Origin: Heliomarina baculiformis
GTDB taxonomy: Bacteria > Pseudomonadota > Alphaproteobacteria > Rhodobacterales > Rhodobacteraceae
NCBI RefSeq assembly: GCF_019966545.1
Contig: NZ_JAIMIC010000002.1
Location: 186,001 to 250,000 of the forward strand
Reading direction: 5' to 3'
Length of the DNA stretch: 64,000 bases
The notes beneath the pieces were generated by a model. It was not told the origin of the DNA and made no database searches. It was given only the letters and a program-made list of their open reading frames with translations. A program made the translations under genes and the position numbers. The first letter of the stretch is position 1; each line of letters begins with the position of its first letter. Of this stretch, positions 36,431 through 45,141 are shown piece by piece.

Positions 36431-38236
36431 ATGACAACTATGGACAAAGGTAGCAACGTCCCTTCCGTGGAACACGTTGAGCGTATGAAAGAAAATCTGG
36501 AAAAAGTTGAGGCGTTATCGCGGCGTCTTGTGGACGTGATGGCGCACAAGACATCCCACAACCCCGCGTTGGACGCTCCGAGCCAGGAATTGTTTGCAAA
36601 TGCAGCAACGGCTTATTGGGCGGAATCGCTTCAAAATCCGGCGCGGATCATCGAGCAGCAGGTTGCCTACTGGGGTAAGACGGTCACGCATTTCGCCGAG
36701 GCTCAGCAAGCGCTTGCACGCGGCAAGTTCGAGGCGCCGGCCGATCCCGGCCCCAAGGATCGCCGCTTTGCGAACCCGCTCTGGGATTCGCACCCCTATT
36801 TCAATTTCATCAAGCAACAGTACCTGATCAACGCGGATGCTATTCAGGAAGCCGTCGACTCGGTCGAGGATATGGATGAAAAGGAAAAGCGTCGGCTGAA
36901 GTATTTTTCGCGCCAGATCGTCGATATGCTGGCACCGACGAACTTTCTGGGGACAAACCCGGACGCGCTTGAAAAGGCGTTGGAAACCGAGGGGCAGTCG
37001 CTGGTCGACGGGCTAGAAAACCTCGTCTCGGATCTGGAAGCGAACAATGGCGAACTGGTTGTCCGGCTCGTGGACGAAAAGGCTTTTGAGTTGGGCGGAA
37101 ACATCGCGACTTCTCCCGGCAAGGTCGTCTACCGCAACCGGATGATGGAACTCATCCAGTACGAACCGACAACCGAGAAGGTGTTTCAGACGCCTTTGGT
37201 GATCTTCCCGCCCTGGATCAATAAATTCTATATTCTCGACCTCAAAGAACAAAACAGCCTTATCAAGTGGATCGCGAACCAGGGATACACCCTCTTTGTG
37301 GTGAGCTGGGTGAACCCGGACGCCGCCTATGCCGAGGTTGGCATGGAGGATTACATCGAGGACGGCTATTTCGCGGCGATCCGCGAGATCAAGGCGATCA
37401 CCAAAGTGCAGCAGATCAACGCCATCGGTTACTGCATCGCGGGCACAACCCTGGCGCTTGTGCTGTCGCTGATGAAACAGCGCGGCGACAAATCGATAAA
37501 GTCCGCAACCTTCTTTACGGCGCTGACTGATTTCGCCGAACAGGGTGAGTTCACGCCATTCCTGTCTGATGATTTCATCGACGGGATCGAGGCCGAGGTC
37601 GAAAAGCAGGGCTTCCTGCGGTCTTATATCATGGCCCGCACCTTTAGCTACTTGCGGTCCAACGATCTTGTCTATTCGCCGGCCATTCGCAGCTACATGA
37701 TGGGCGAGACGCCTCCGGCGTTTGACCTGCTATACTGGAACGGCGACGGGTCGAACCTGCCGCGCAAGATGGCGATGCAATATCTCCGCGGGCTTTGCCA
37801 ACGCAATGAGTTCGCGCAGGACGGGTTCGATTTGCTGGGACACAAGCTGAAGCTGGAAGAGGTGAACGTGCCGCTTTGCTCGATCGCCTGCGAGACGGAC
37901 CATATCGCCGCGTGGAAGGACTGCTATCGCGGCGTGCAGAAAATGGGTGCCAAGGATCGGACCTTTATCCTGACCCAGTCAGGCCACATCGCGGGCATTG
38001 TGAACCCGCCGAGCAAGAAGAAATACGGCCATTACCTGAATGACGACCTCAGCCTTTCAGCGGAAGACTGGCAGGCAGGCGCTGATTTCCATGAAGGGTC
38101 GTGGTGGCCGAACTGGGAGGCCTGGCTTCGCAAGCGTTCTGGCAAGCAGATCGCCGCACGCACACCCGGGGATTCGGAGCATCCACCACTGGCCGATGCG
38201 CCCGGTACCTATGTAACTACTAAGGCAAGTCGTTGA
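36431..38236 (+). CDS. phaC: Class I polyhydroxyalkanoate synthase
   Basis: 601 residues, the usual class I size. It polymerises (R)-3-hydroxyacyl-CoA on the granule surface. The lipase-like box is GYCIAG with Cys335 as nucleophile; Asp490 (CETDHIAAW) and His519 (QSGHIAGIVNP) complete the triad. The N-terminal 100 residues are the variable, dimerising part. phaA and phaB are not adjacent, as is common in this group. A phasin gene follows after 142 bp and phaZ is divergent. Confidence 0.97.
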   Translation: MTTMDKGSNVPSVEHVERMKENLEKVEALSRRLVDVMAHKTSHNPALDAPSQELFANAATAYWAESLQNPARIIEQQVAYWGKTVTHFAEAQQALARGKFEAPADPGPKDRRFANPLWDSHPYFNFIKQQYLINADAIQEAVDSVEDMDEKEKRRLKYFSRQIVDMLAPTNFLGTNPDALEKALETEGQSLVDGLENLVSDLEANNGELVVRLVDEKAFELGGNIATSPGKVVYRNRMMELIQYEPTTEKVFQTPLVIFPPWINKFYILDLKEQNSLIKWIANQGYTLFVVSWVNPDAAYAEVGMEDYIEDGYFAAIREIKAITKVQQINAIGYCIAGTTLALVLSLMKQRGDKSIKSATFFTALTDFAEQGEFTPFLSDDFIDGIEAEVEKQGFLRSYIMARTFSYLRSNDLVYSPAIRSYMMGETPPAFDLLYWNGDGSNLPRKMAMQYLRGLCQRNEFAQDGFDLLGHKLKLEEVNVPLCSIACETDHIAAWKDCYRGVQKMGAKDRTFILTQSGHIAGIVNPPSKKKYGHYLNDDLSLSAEDWQAGADFHEGSWWPNWEAWLRKRSGKQIAARTPGDSEHPPLADAPGTYVTTKASR

Positions 38237-38258
38237 TTCTGAAGAAAAGGTTTTTTTG

Positions 38259-38269
38259 CTGCATTGCAG
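38259..38269. promoter_or_regulatory. PhaR-type operator 1 upstream of phasin
   Basis: CTGC-ATT-GCAG, first of two CTGC-N3-GCAG elements 28 bp apart before the phasin gene. Two sites on one face of the helix suggest cooperative repression by PhaR. Confidence 0.75.
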
Positions 38270-38286
38270 CGAAATCCCTTGAAATG

Positions 38287-38297
38287 CTGCAGTGCAG
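38287..38297. promoter_or_regulatory. PhaR-type operator 2 upstream of phasin
   Basis: CTGC-AGT-GCAG, within the longer palindrome TGCTGCAGTGCAGCA. It is 82 bp before the phasin ATG, within the expected promoter region. Confidence 0.75.
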
Positions 38298-38378
38298 CAT
38301 GTATATTCCCTTCCATACGAGGATCATGCGGGACGTACCCCGCGAGTTCAACCGCAAGGCGAATAAAGGAATTTAGAA

Positions 38379-38828
38379 ATGGCTGCTAAGACCCAAGATT
38401 TCACAACCGTAATGAAAGACATGATGGGGGCATTCCCTGTCGATACCGCTGCGTTCGAAGACGCATTCAAGACCACCGCTACGCTGAACGAAAAGCTGTC
38501 GGGCGTTGCTCTCGAAGCGGCTGAAAAGTCGGCCGAGATTTCGAACAAGTGGACCAAGGACACGCTGACCAAGCTGGCCGACATGTCCAAGGCGAAAACC
38601 GAGCCTGCCGACTATGCAAAGGCGATGTCCGACTTCGCTTCGGCTTCGGCTGAAAGCGCTGCCGAAAACATGGCTGCTTTTGCTGAAATCGCGAAGAAGG
38701 TCCAGATGGACACCGTCGAACTGATGATGGCTGCTGGCAAGGACATGACCGAAGACGCCACCGCCGCTGTCAAGAAAGCGACGAACGACGTGACCTCTGC
38801 CGCCAAAAAGGCCGCAACGTCGAAGTAA
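38379..38828 (+). CDS. phaP: Phasin family protein
   Basis: 149 residues, Ala/Lys/Thr-rich and mostly helical, with no Cys. It matches the phasin type (MAAKTQDFTTVMKDMMGAFPVD... and a Lys/Ala tail AAVKKATNDVTSAAKKAATSK). Phasins coat PHA granules and control their number and size. The gene has AAGGA before its ATG and two PhaR-type operators upstream. A strong terminator follows, so it is a separate highly expressed unit between phaC and phaR. Confidence 0.88.
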   Translation: MAAKTQDFTTVMKDMMGAFPVDTAAFEDAFKTTATLNEKLSGVALEAAEKSAEISNKWTKDTLTKLADMSKAKTEPADYAKAMSDFASASAESAAENMAAFAEIAKKVQMDTVELMMAAGKDMTEDATAAVKKATNDVTSAAKKAATSK

Positions 38829-38870
38829 TATCGCGAAAGCCACACCGTTCCCTCAAATGGTGTAATCGCA

Positions 38871-38894
38871 AGGGCAGGTCGTAAGACCTGCCCT
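38871..38894 (+). terminator. Intrinsic terminator after phasin gene
   Basis: AGGGCAGGTC, loop GTAA, GACCTGCCCT, then TTCTTTTTGTTTTTT. A 10-bp perfect stem with a long U-run, 42 bp past the stop, is the clearest intrinsic terminator in the window. Confidence 0.95.
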
Positions 38895-38952
38895 TTCTTT
38901 TTGTTTTTTGCTCGCATAGGCTTTGCCAAGGCATCACGCCGGGAGTGGAAAA

Positions 38953-39501
38953 ATGGCAGACGATAACAAACCCCTGCTGATCAAACGATATGCCAGTCGA
39001 AGGCTCTATAATACCGAGACCAGCGATTACGTAACGCTTGAAGATATCGCTGGATTCATCCGCAGCGGACGGGAAGTTCAGATCATCGACCTGAAGTCCG
39101 GGGATGACCTGACGCGGCAGTACCTTTTGCAGATCATCGCCGAGCATGAAAGCCGCGGCGAGAATGTCCTTCCGGTTGGCGTGCTCAACGATCTTGTCCG
39201 CAGCTACATGGTGCCGGGCGGTGGGATGATGCCGCAATTCCTGCAATCGTCTTTTGACATGCTCCGCGAGAGCCAGACGAAGATGATGAAAAATATGACC
39301 GCCATGAACCCCATTGCCAAGATGCCCGGGTTCGAAGCTTTGCAGGCGCAGCAGGAAGCGTTTCTCAAGGCGATGACAGGCGCCTGGTCCGGCAGCAGCG
39401 GGCCAGAGAAAGAAGCTGGCGAGGAAGAGGGTGGGGAGGATCTCGACGATATCAAGCGCCAGTTGGCAGAGCTGAACAGCAAGCTGTCAAAGCTTAAATG
39501 A
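38953..39501 (+). CDS. phaR: PHA synthesis repressor PhaR
   Basis: 182 residues from the ATG at 38953. The N-terminal DNA-binding domain (PHB_acc_N) shows LLIKRYASRRLYNTETSDYVTLEDIA and the following DLKSGDDLTRQYLLQII, typical of PhaR, which senses nascent PHA and represses phaP and itself. The C-terminal half includes the PHB-accumulation region and an acidic stretch, then a short coiled coil (IKRQLAELNSKLSKL). Three target-like sites lie in this locus; none is evident between the phasin terminator and phaR itself. Confidence 0.95.
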   Translation: MADDNKPLLIKRYASRRLYNTETSDYVTLEDIAGFIRSGREVQIIDLKSGDDLTRQYLLQIIAEHESRGENVLPVGVLNDLVRSYMVPGGGMMPQFLQSSFDMLRESQTKMMKNMTAMNPIAKMPGFEALQAQQEAFLKAMTGAWSGSSGPEKEAGEEEGGEDLDDIKRQLAELNSKLSKLK

Positions 39502-39565
39502 GCCTGAAAAAGTTTCGGAATGAAAAAGGGGCACGGAGATTGGCGGTTTAATGCCCTGCAATTTA

Positions 39566-39584
39566 TGCCTTAAAAGCAAAGGCA
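39566..39584. terminator. Possible bidirectional terminator
   Basis: TGCCTT (39566-39571), loop AAAAGCA, AAGGCA (39579-39584). It lies between convergent phaR and the TetR gene, and the U-run is weak on both sides. Confidence 0.4.
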
Positions 39585-39593
39585 ATCTTCAAT

Positions 39594-40262
39594 TCAGGGT
39601 TGAGGAATTTTTCGATCCGAAAGTTTCTTCTCGGGCTCACACGCCCAGACTGTAACCTCGTTTACCGCCGCTTGTTCCCGATATGAGCGAATCAGGCGGT
39701 CCATCGCCTGACGGCTGATGTGACGGTGTTTTTCGGCGAAACCCAGCGATGCGACCATCTTCCAGTGGCCGTACATGAGACATACGAATAAGTAGGAAAG
39801 TTCCTCTGCAGACGCGGCGTCGAGTTCGGAATACTGAACCTCGAATTCCTGGCTGAGGACCTGACCGATCATCTTGTACTGCCCCTGTAGCTGATGCTTT
39901 ATCGGTTCTGACCGCGCGGCCATGCAGAGCATGGCATCATAGATCTGATCGTCCCGCGGTTTCGGCGTGTTATCGAGAAAATCGAAGTAAAAATCGAGAA
40001 AAGCGTCTACCCGCGCCGATCCGTTGAGCTTTCCGGCGGTCGAGACAAGGGCTTCGCGGTAGAGGGAAGCGAGATAATCGCAGACCGCGATCATCAGGTC
40101 TTCGTGTCGGTCAAAGTGATAGCGGACGAGCTGACGCGTCATCCCTGCTTCGTGGGCGACCGCGTCATAGGAAAGGTTGGGCAATCCCGACTTTCGCAAT
40201 GCTTCGAATGCCCCCAAGACAATCTGATGCTTGCGGGCCGATTGGCCTGAATGTCTATTCAT
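39594..40262 (-). CDS. TetR-family regulator
   Basis: 222 residues from the ATG at 40262. The N-terminal HTH (about 24-50) includes AHEAGMTRQLVRYHF, a BetI/AcrR-like pattern. The C-terminal domain is a helical ligand pocket with no named match. It is convergent with phaR and next to an aminotransferase and amine-oxidation genes on the same strand, so it could regulate that module rather than PHA. A candidate self-operator stands directly upstream. Confidence 0.88.
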   Translation of the reverse strand: MNRHSGQSARKHQIVLGAFEALRKSGLPNLSYDAVAHEAGMTRQLVRYHFDRHEDLMIAVCDYLASLYREALVSTAGKLNGSARVDAFLDFYFDFLDNTPKPRDDQIYDAMLCMAARSEPIKHQLQGQYKMIGQVLSQEFEVQYSELDAASAEELSYLFVCLMYGHWKMVASLGFAEKHRHISRQAMDRLIRSYREQAAVNEVTVWACEPEKKLSDRKIPQP

Positions 40263-40271
40263 AATGGAACC

Positions 40272-40288
40272 TGGTCTAAATATAACCA
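40272..40288. promoter_or_regulatory. Candidate TetR operator
   Basis: TGGT and ACCA arms flank an AT-rich centre (TCTAAATATA region), 10 bp upstream of the TetR start. An inverted repeat so close to the start fits autorepression, but the arms are only four bases. Confidence 0.35.
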
Positions 40289-40356
40289 AGTATTCATCAT
40301 GTTCGGCTTAGCTCTCAAGCCAGTATTTACAACTTTTTCGTTATGAAAGTTTTCGT

Positions 40357-40390
40357 AAGGGACCCCGCCCGCTTACTGGGCAGGGTCCTT
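40357..40390 (-). terminator. Hairpin downstream of DegT-type gene
   Basis: GGACCC pairs with GGGTCC and GCCC with GGGC, around a short loop, with a single bulge. It is about 9 bp past the stop of the aminotransferase gene and ends with CTTACG on the minus strand. It separates that gene from the TetR gene. Confidence 0.55.
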
Positions 40391-40398
40391 TACGTGTC

Positions 40399-41592
40399 TC
40401 ACGTTCCATAAGCGCGTGACGGCTGTGTGGCCTGATCGATCGCATCCAGCAGGATTTCGGCGATCGCGTCATAGTCGTCGCGGCTGAGATGCACGGGGAG
40501 CCGGACATCGCAGGCGCGCATCAGCATGGCCCGGGTCAGGGGTAGTTCAGGCAGGTTGGGAATGAACTGCCAGTTCCAGAATGCCCGTGCATTGTCGGAA
40601 GAGCGTCCAAAGATCTGGACCTTGACGCCACGGGCTTCGGCGGCGGCCGAAAACGCAGTGATTTCGGTATCGTCCAGACCGATAAGGTTGAACTGGATAG
40701 AATCCGGTGCGCGTTCTTCGGGGCCCAGCTTGGCAGGGACGTCGATATAGGGTGAGGCGTTCAGACGTGCCGCCACATAATCGTGCCCATCGCGCCCGTC
40801 ACGGACACGGCGGGCCAGTTCCGGCAGTTGCGGACGAATGACCGCTGCCGACAGGTTGCCCATCCGCAAGTTATAAAGCGGCACCTTGTTCTGCCACTTG
40901 GCGAAGGCGTCGTGCAGGACGGGATGTTTCTTCCAGTTATGCTCGTAAGCGCCGGACATGATGATCGCACGGGCCACGAGATCGGCGTCGTCGGTGATCA
41001 TTATACCGCCTTCGCCGGCATTGATCATCTTGTAGGACTGGAAAGAAAAACAACCGATCTTGCCGATAGTCCCGATGTTCTGCCCGTGCCACGTGGTGCC
41101 GAGCGAATGGGCCGCGTCCTCGACCACGGGAATATTCCGCGCATCGCAGATCGCCATGATCGCATCCATGTCCGAGGTATGGCCCCGCATGTGGCTGATG
41201 ATAACAGCCGAGATATCGTCGTCGATCTTGGCTTTGAAGTCTTGCAGATCGATCCGGTAATTTTCGCCGACCTCGCAAAGAACCGGGTAACAGTCGGCGT
41301 GAACCACAGCCGAAGGGACGGCTGCAAAGGTAAAGCCGGGGATCAGCACGCGCGCATCCCTCGGCAAATCCAGCGCCTTGAGCGACAGGAACAGCGCGGC
41401 GGAACAGGAAGAGACCGCAAGCGCGTATTTCGATCCCAGCAGCTCGGCAAACTCAGCCTCGAGCAGCGCGACGGGAGCGTTCTCTGGTGCGGTGTAACGG
41501 AAAAGATCGCCCGATTGCAGCAACGCATCAATAGCTTCGCGCGCGGATTCGGGAATGGGTTCAGCCTGATGGACGTCCGGAGCTTGCCTCAT
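40399..41592 (-). CDS. DegT/DnrJ/EryC1/StrS-family aminotransferase
   Basis: 397 residues. PLP-binding Asp159 sits in VVEDAAHSLG and Lys188 in GCFSFQSYKMINAGEGG, the fold-type I arrangement of sugar aminotransferases. Such enzymes usually act on nucleotide-keto-sugars, but no sugar-nucleotide genes lie nearby. Instead the gene borders an FAD oxidase and glutamine synthetase homologues, so a keto-acid or amine substrate, or an unusual amino donor role, is possible. It is separated from the FAD gene by a strong hairpin and so may be transcribed apart from it. Confidence 0.82.
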   Translation of the reverse strand: MRQAPDVHQAEPIPESAREAIDALLQSGDLFRYTAPENAPVALLEAEFAELLGSKYALAVSSCSAALFLSLKALDLPRDARVLIPGFTFAAVPSAVVHADCYPVLCEVGENYRIDLQDFKAKIDDDISAVIISHMRGHTSDMDAIMAICDARNIPVVEDAAHSLGTTWHGQNIGTIGKIGCFSFQSYKMINAGEGGIMITDDADLVARAIIMSGAYEHNWKKHPVLHDAFAKWQNKVPLYNLRMGNLSAAVIRPQLPELARRVRDGRDGHDYVAARLNASPYIDVPAKLGPEERAPDSIQFNLIGLDDTEITAFSAAAEARGVKVQIFGRSSDNARAFWNWQFIPNLPELPLTRAMLMRACDVRLPVHLSRDDYDAIAEILLDAIDQATQPSRAYGT

Positions 41593-41667
41593 ATTTCGAT
41601 TTCCTTAATTGAATCTTTGGGAAAGGTAAAACAATTAGCGATTACGACAAAGCGGAATCTGCCTCAA

Positions 41668-41693
41668 CCTTGTGACATTTTCATGTCACAAGG
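41668..41693 (-). terminator. Hairpin downstream of FAD oxidoreductase gene
   Basis: CCTTGTGACAT and ATGTCACAAGG form an 11-bp perfect stem with a GAAA tetraloop on the minus strand, 36 bp beyond the stop at 41729. No clear U-run follows, but the stem is stable, so it probably marks the transcript end. Confidence 0.65.
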
Positions 41694-41728
41694 CTGGTTC
41701 ATGTCGGAACGTCGGGGATGGGGTGGGC

Positions 41729-43033
41729 TTATATGCCGAGCCGGTCGCGCATGGAAAACCATGTCATCGCGAGAATGAGCATAGGGTTTCTAAAGGCGGC
41801 ACCGCCGGGGAAGGGCGTCGTCGGGATGCGCGTCATCGTATCGAAACCGTCGCTTTCGCCCTGAACCGCCAAGGCCATGAGCTGCCCGGCCTGCGTGGCC
41901 GAGCCGACACCGTGGCCGGAATAGCCCGACGCCGACAGAACGTTCGGCGCGAGCCGGGTCAGGTAAGGCAGGCGTTTCATTGTAATGCCAAGCGTTCCGC
42001 CCCAAGCATAGTCGATACGGATATCGCGCAGGTGCGGAAAGATCTCGACCATTGGCTTGCGAACCTTGGCGGCGATATCGGCCGGGAAACGGTAACCGTA
42101 GCTTTCGCCACCGCCGAACAGGAGCCGTTTGTCGGCGCTCAGGCGGAAATAGTTGATGACAAATTTCGTATCGGCCACGGCGACGTCCCGGGCCAGTACG
42201 CGGTCGGCCTCATCCCCGAGGGGTTCGGTGGCAGCAATGAAATTGTTTATCGGCATGACGCGCGCCGCGACCTTGCGGTTCAGCGAGCCGAGATAGCCAT
42301 TGCAGGCAAGGATCACATGGTCGGCCTGCACTTTGCCGCTGTCGGTCTGGACGGTCGCGGGGCGGCCTTCGTCGATATGGTGAACATGCGCGCCCTCATA
42401 AATGCGCACACCTGCTTTATGCGCCGCCCGCGCCAGACCGAGCGCATAGTTCAGCGGATGCAGATGCGCCGCATCCGTGTCCAGTATGCCCCCCTTGTAG
42501 GCGGGCGAGGGGCACATGGCATGGCAGGCTTCCTCATCGAGAAGCTCGATCTTGTCATAGCCATAGCGGGTGCTGAGATGTTCCGCATATTCGTGCATCT
42601 CGCGGGTTTCGCGGTCGTTGAAACCGGTATGAGCGACACCCGGCCTGATATCGCAGTTGATGTCGTGACGCGCGATCAGCCCCTTGACCAAGGCCTTGGA
42701 GTCTTCGGCCAGTGCCCACAGCTTGGCGGCATCCCCATCGCCGACCATCTTTTCGACGACATCCTGTTCCTGCCGCTGGCCGCTGCCAAGCTGGCCGCCA
42801 TTGCGCCCGGACGCACCAAAGCCGACGCGCTGCGCCTCGAGCAGGACTACTTCGAGACCGGCCTCGGCAAGATGCAGAGCGGCGGATAGCCCGGTATAGC
42901 CTGCGCCCACGATGCAGACATCGGCACGGGTCTCTCCTTTGAGCGGGGGGAACGGGTCCATGGGCGTGGCCGTTGCCGTGTACCAGCTGGCCGGGTACTG
43001 GCCTTTTTTGTCGTTCGAATAAAGCAGGTCCAT
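41729..43033 (-). CDS. FAD-dependent amine/amino acid oxidoreductase (PuuB-like)
   Basis: 434 residues, DAO superfamily. The dinucleotide fold is VCIVGAGYTGLSAALHLAEAGLEVVLLEAQ. The following GFGASGRNGGQLGSGQRQ is where PuuB/DadA-type enzymes hold FAD, and a late SGYSGHGVG closes the pocket. In the gamma-glutamylputrescine (Puu) pathway PuuB oxidises gamma-glutamyl-putrescine. Its start is 4 bp from the stop of the glutamine-synthetase-like gene, so the two form one message. Confidence 0.85.
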   Translation of the reverse strand: MDLLYSNDKKGQYPASWYTATATPMDPFPPLKGETRADVCIVGAGYTGLSAALHLAEAGLEVVLLEAQRVGFGASGRNGGQLGSGQRQEQDVVEKMVGDGDAAKLWALAEDSKALVKGLIARHDINCDIRPGVAHTGFNDRETREMHEYAEHLSTRYGYDKIELLDEEACHAMCPSPAYKGGILDTDAAHLHPLNYALGLARAAHKAGVRIYEGAHVHHIDEGRPATVQTDSGKVQADHVILACNGYLGSLNRKVAARVMPINNFIAATEPLGDEADRVLARDVAVADTKFVINYFRLSADKRLLFGGGESYGYRFPADIAAKVRKPMVEIFPHLRDIRIDYAWGGTLGITMKRLPYLTRLAPNVLSASGYSGHGVGSATQAGQLMALAVQGESDGFDTMTRIPTTPFPGGAAFRNPMLILAMTWFSMRDRLGI

Positions 43034-43037
43034 GGGT

Positions 43038-44396
43038 TCAGACGTTCAGCAAGAGATGTTCGCGTTCCCAAGGGCTGATGACCTGAAGGAATTCCTGGTA
43101 CTCGGTACGCTTGACGATGGAATAGACGCGGGCAAATTCCGGGCCGAGGATTTCATGCAGTTCGGTTGCCTCGTCGAACATGTCGAGCGCCTGACCGAGA
43201 ACGGCGGGGATATCGCTGTCGCCGTCATAGGCGTCACCACGAAACTGTTTTTCAGGGCGCAATTCGTTGACAAGGCCGAGATATCCGCAGGCCAGACTTG
43301 CCGCGATCCCCAGATACGGGTTGCAGTCCATCCCGGCGAGCCGGTTCTCGATGCGGCGCCCGTCCGGTCCCGACAGGGGGATGCGGATGCCGGTCGTCCG
43401 GTTGTCGCGACCCCAGGCAAGGTTGATCGGCGCGGCATGGTCTTTCACGTACCGGCGATAGCTGTTCACATAGGGAGCGAGCACGGCGATGGCCGAGGGC
43501 AGGTGCTGCTGAAGCCCGGCGATGAAGTTGAAAAAGGCATCCGTGTCGCCACCCTGCGGTCCGGCAAAGAGATTACGGCCGGTTTCCATGTCGATGATCG
43601 AATGATGGATGTGCATGGCGCTGCCCGGCTCATCCGCGATGGGCTTTGCCATGAAAGTTGCAAAACAGTCGTGGCGCAGCGCTGCCTCTCGGATCAGCCG
43701 TTTGAAGTAAAAGACTTCGTCCGCCAGTTTGACCGGATCGCCATGGCGCAGATTGATTTCAAGCTGGCCGGCGCCGCCTTCCTGCGTGATGCCGTCGATT
43801 TCGAAACCCTGCGCCTCGGCAAAGTCATAGATATCGTCGATGACGGGCCCGAATTCATCCACCGCTGTCATGGAGTAAGCCTGACGCGCGGCCGCCGGGC
43901 GACCCGAACGGCCCATCATCGGCATGATTTCCTTGGCCGGGTCGAGATTTCGCGCAACGAGGAAAAACTCCATCTCGGGCGCGACCACCGGCTTCCAGCC
44001 TTGTTTATGGTAGAGATCTACCACGCGTCTCAGCACGTTACGTGGGCTGAACGGGATTGCATCGCCGTCGCGGTCATAGGCGTCGTGGATCACTTGGAGC
44101 GTCCAGTCGCCCGTCCATGGCGCGGCGGTTGCCGTCGACATGTCAGGTTTGAGGATCATGTCGCGTTCGATGAAACCTTCTTCGCCGGCCGCTTCGCCCC
44201 AGTCCCCGGTGATAGTCTGGAAAAAGATGCTGTCAGGTAGATGAAAAGAAGTCTGACGGGCAAATTTCGATGCGGGCACGGCCTTGCCGCGCGCGATGCC
44301 CGGAAGATCGGAAACGATACATTCGACTTCGTCCAGCCGCCGTCCCTCGAGAAAGTCGCGGGCGGGTTGCGGAAGCTTGTCGGTCCAGTCGGCCAT
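43038..44396 (-). CDS. Glutamine synthetase-family gamma-glutamyl-amine ligase (PuuA-like) 1
   Basis: 452 residues, glutamine-synthetase fold. Catalytic segments are VAPEMEFFLVARN, EGGAGQLEINLRHG and NPYLGIAASLACG, without the adenylylation Tyr loop of true GlnA. Homologues such as PuuA ligate glutamate to putrescine or other amines. The start overlaps the stop of the amidotransferase gene by one base, and the FAD oxidoreductase follows 4 bp on. It is one of two paralogues in the cluster, suggesting two amine substrates or a hetero-complex. Confidence 0.85.
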   Translation of the reverse strand: MADWTDKLPQPARDFLEGRRLDEVECIVSDLPGIARGKAVPASKFARQTSFHLPDSIFFQTITGDWGEAAGEEGFIERDMILKPDMSTATAAPWTGDWTLQVIHDAYDRDGDAIPFSPRNVLRRVVDLYHKQGWKPVVAPEMEFFLVARNLDPAKEIMPMMGRSGRPAAARQAYSMTAVDEFGPVIDDIYDFAEAQGFEIDGITQEGGAGQLEINLRHGDPVKLADEVFYFKRLIREAALRHDCFATFMAKPIADEPGSAMHIHHSIIDMETGRNLFAGPQGGDTDAFFNFIAGLQQHLPSAIAVLAPYVNSYRRYVKDHAAPINLAWGRDNRTTGIRIPLSGPDGRRIENRLAGMDCNPYLGIAASLACGYLGLVNELRPEKQFRGDAYDGDSDIPAVLGQALDMFDEATELHEILGPEFARVYSIVKRTEYQEFLQVISPWEREHLLLNV

Positions 44397-45079
44397 CAGG
44401 CCCTCTCTTTCTTGAAAAACTCAGCCATCTCGCGGGCGATCGCGGGGCTGTCGGTAGGGCCCTTGCGCAGCTCTTCGCGGGCTTTATTCAGTTGGTCTTC
44501 CGGCACGACACCCTTGCCGCGCGTATCGATCAGGCCCTCGATGAAATCCGCGCCGTATTCCGGATGAGGCTGCATCGTCCAGATCGTGTCGTCATAGGCC
44601 AGGATCGCGTGCTTGCAGAAGTCATTGCCGCCAACGACGCGCGCCCCGGGGGGCAGGTCGATGACCTGGTCCTGGTGCCAGGCATTCACGAAACGCTTTT
44701 CGCCGCCCATGTCGTATTCGACACGCCCGACTGCCCAGCCGCCATCATACTTTACGACTTTGCCGCCAAGCGCCTGCGCGATGATCTGGTGGCCAAAGCA
44801 TATCCCGACCAGCGGCAGCTTGCGCGCATGGATGTCGCGGATCAGGTCTTCGAGCGGTGGGATCCAAGGGTGATCCTCGTAGGCGCCGTGGCGCGAGCCG
44901 GTGATAAGCCAGCCATCGCAGGCATCCGCGCCTCGGGGGAAAACCCCGTCGACAACGCTGTAGGTTTCGAATTCAAAGCCGTTCCCGCCAAGGAGGTTCT
45001 GGAACATCACGTCATAGTCCTTGAAGCTCTCAAGGAGTTCGTCAGGCGCGTGGCCAGTTTGCAAGATGCCGATTTTCAT
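44396..45079 (-). CDS. Class I glutamine amidotransferase, GuaA-type
   Basis: 227 residues. The triad is visible: Cys94 in GICFGHQII, His172 and Glu174 in MQPHPEYG. It lacks an attached synthetase domain. In the Puu context it could hydrolyse gamma-glutamyl amide bonds as PuuD does, but its sequence looks like the GMP-synthase-type glutaminase group rather than the PuuD peptidase C26 form. It is coupled to the glutamine-synthetase gene and has a partial TGATCA element before it. Confidence 0.85.
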   Translation of the reverse strand: MKIGILQTGHAPDELLESFKDYDVMFQNLLGGNGFEFETYSVVDGVFPRGADACDGWLITGSRHGAYEDHPWIPPLEDLIRDIHARKLPLVGICFGHQIIAQALGGKVVKYDGGWAVGRVEYDMGGEKRFVNAWHQDQVIDLPPGARVVGGNDFCKHAILAYDDTIWTMQPHPEYGADFIEGLIDTRGKGVVPEDQLNKAREELRKGPTDSPAIAREMAEFFKKERA

Positions 45080-45091
45080 GAGTCACATGTC

Positions 45092-45107
45092 ATTTATGAT
45101 CAAAACA
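45092..45107. promoter_or_regulatory. Partial copy of TTTGATCA palindrome
   Basis: ATTTATGATCAAAACA has core TGATCA at 45097-45102, matching the centre of the element at 46530-46543. It is 13 bp upstream of the amidotransferase start. Confidence 0.35.
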
Positions 45108-45141
45108 AGGGTATCGAAGGCCCGGTGGACGGGCAAGGGGG

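Noticed and set aside
44396-45079. PuuD identity for the amidotransferase
   Set aside because: It has the class I triad but the sequence looks like GuaA-type glutaminases, so I kept a general name.
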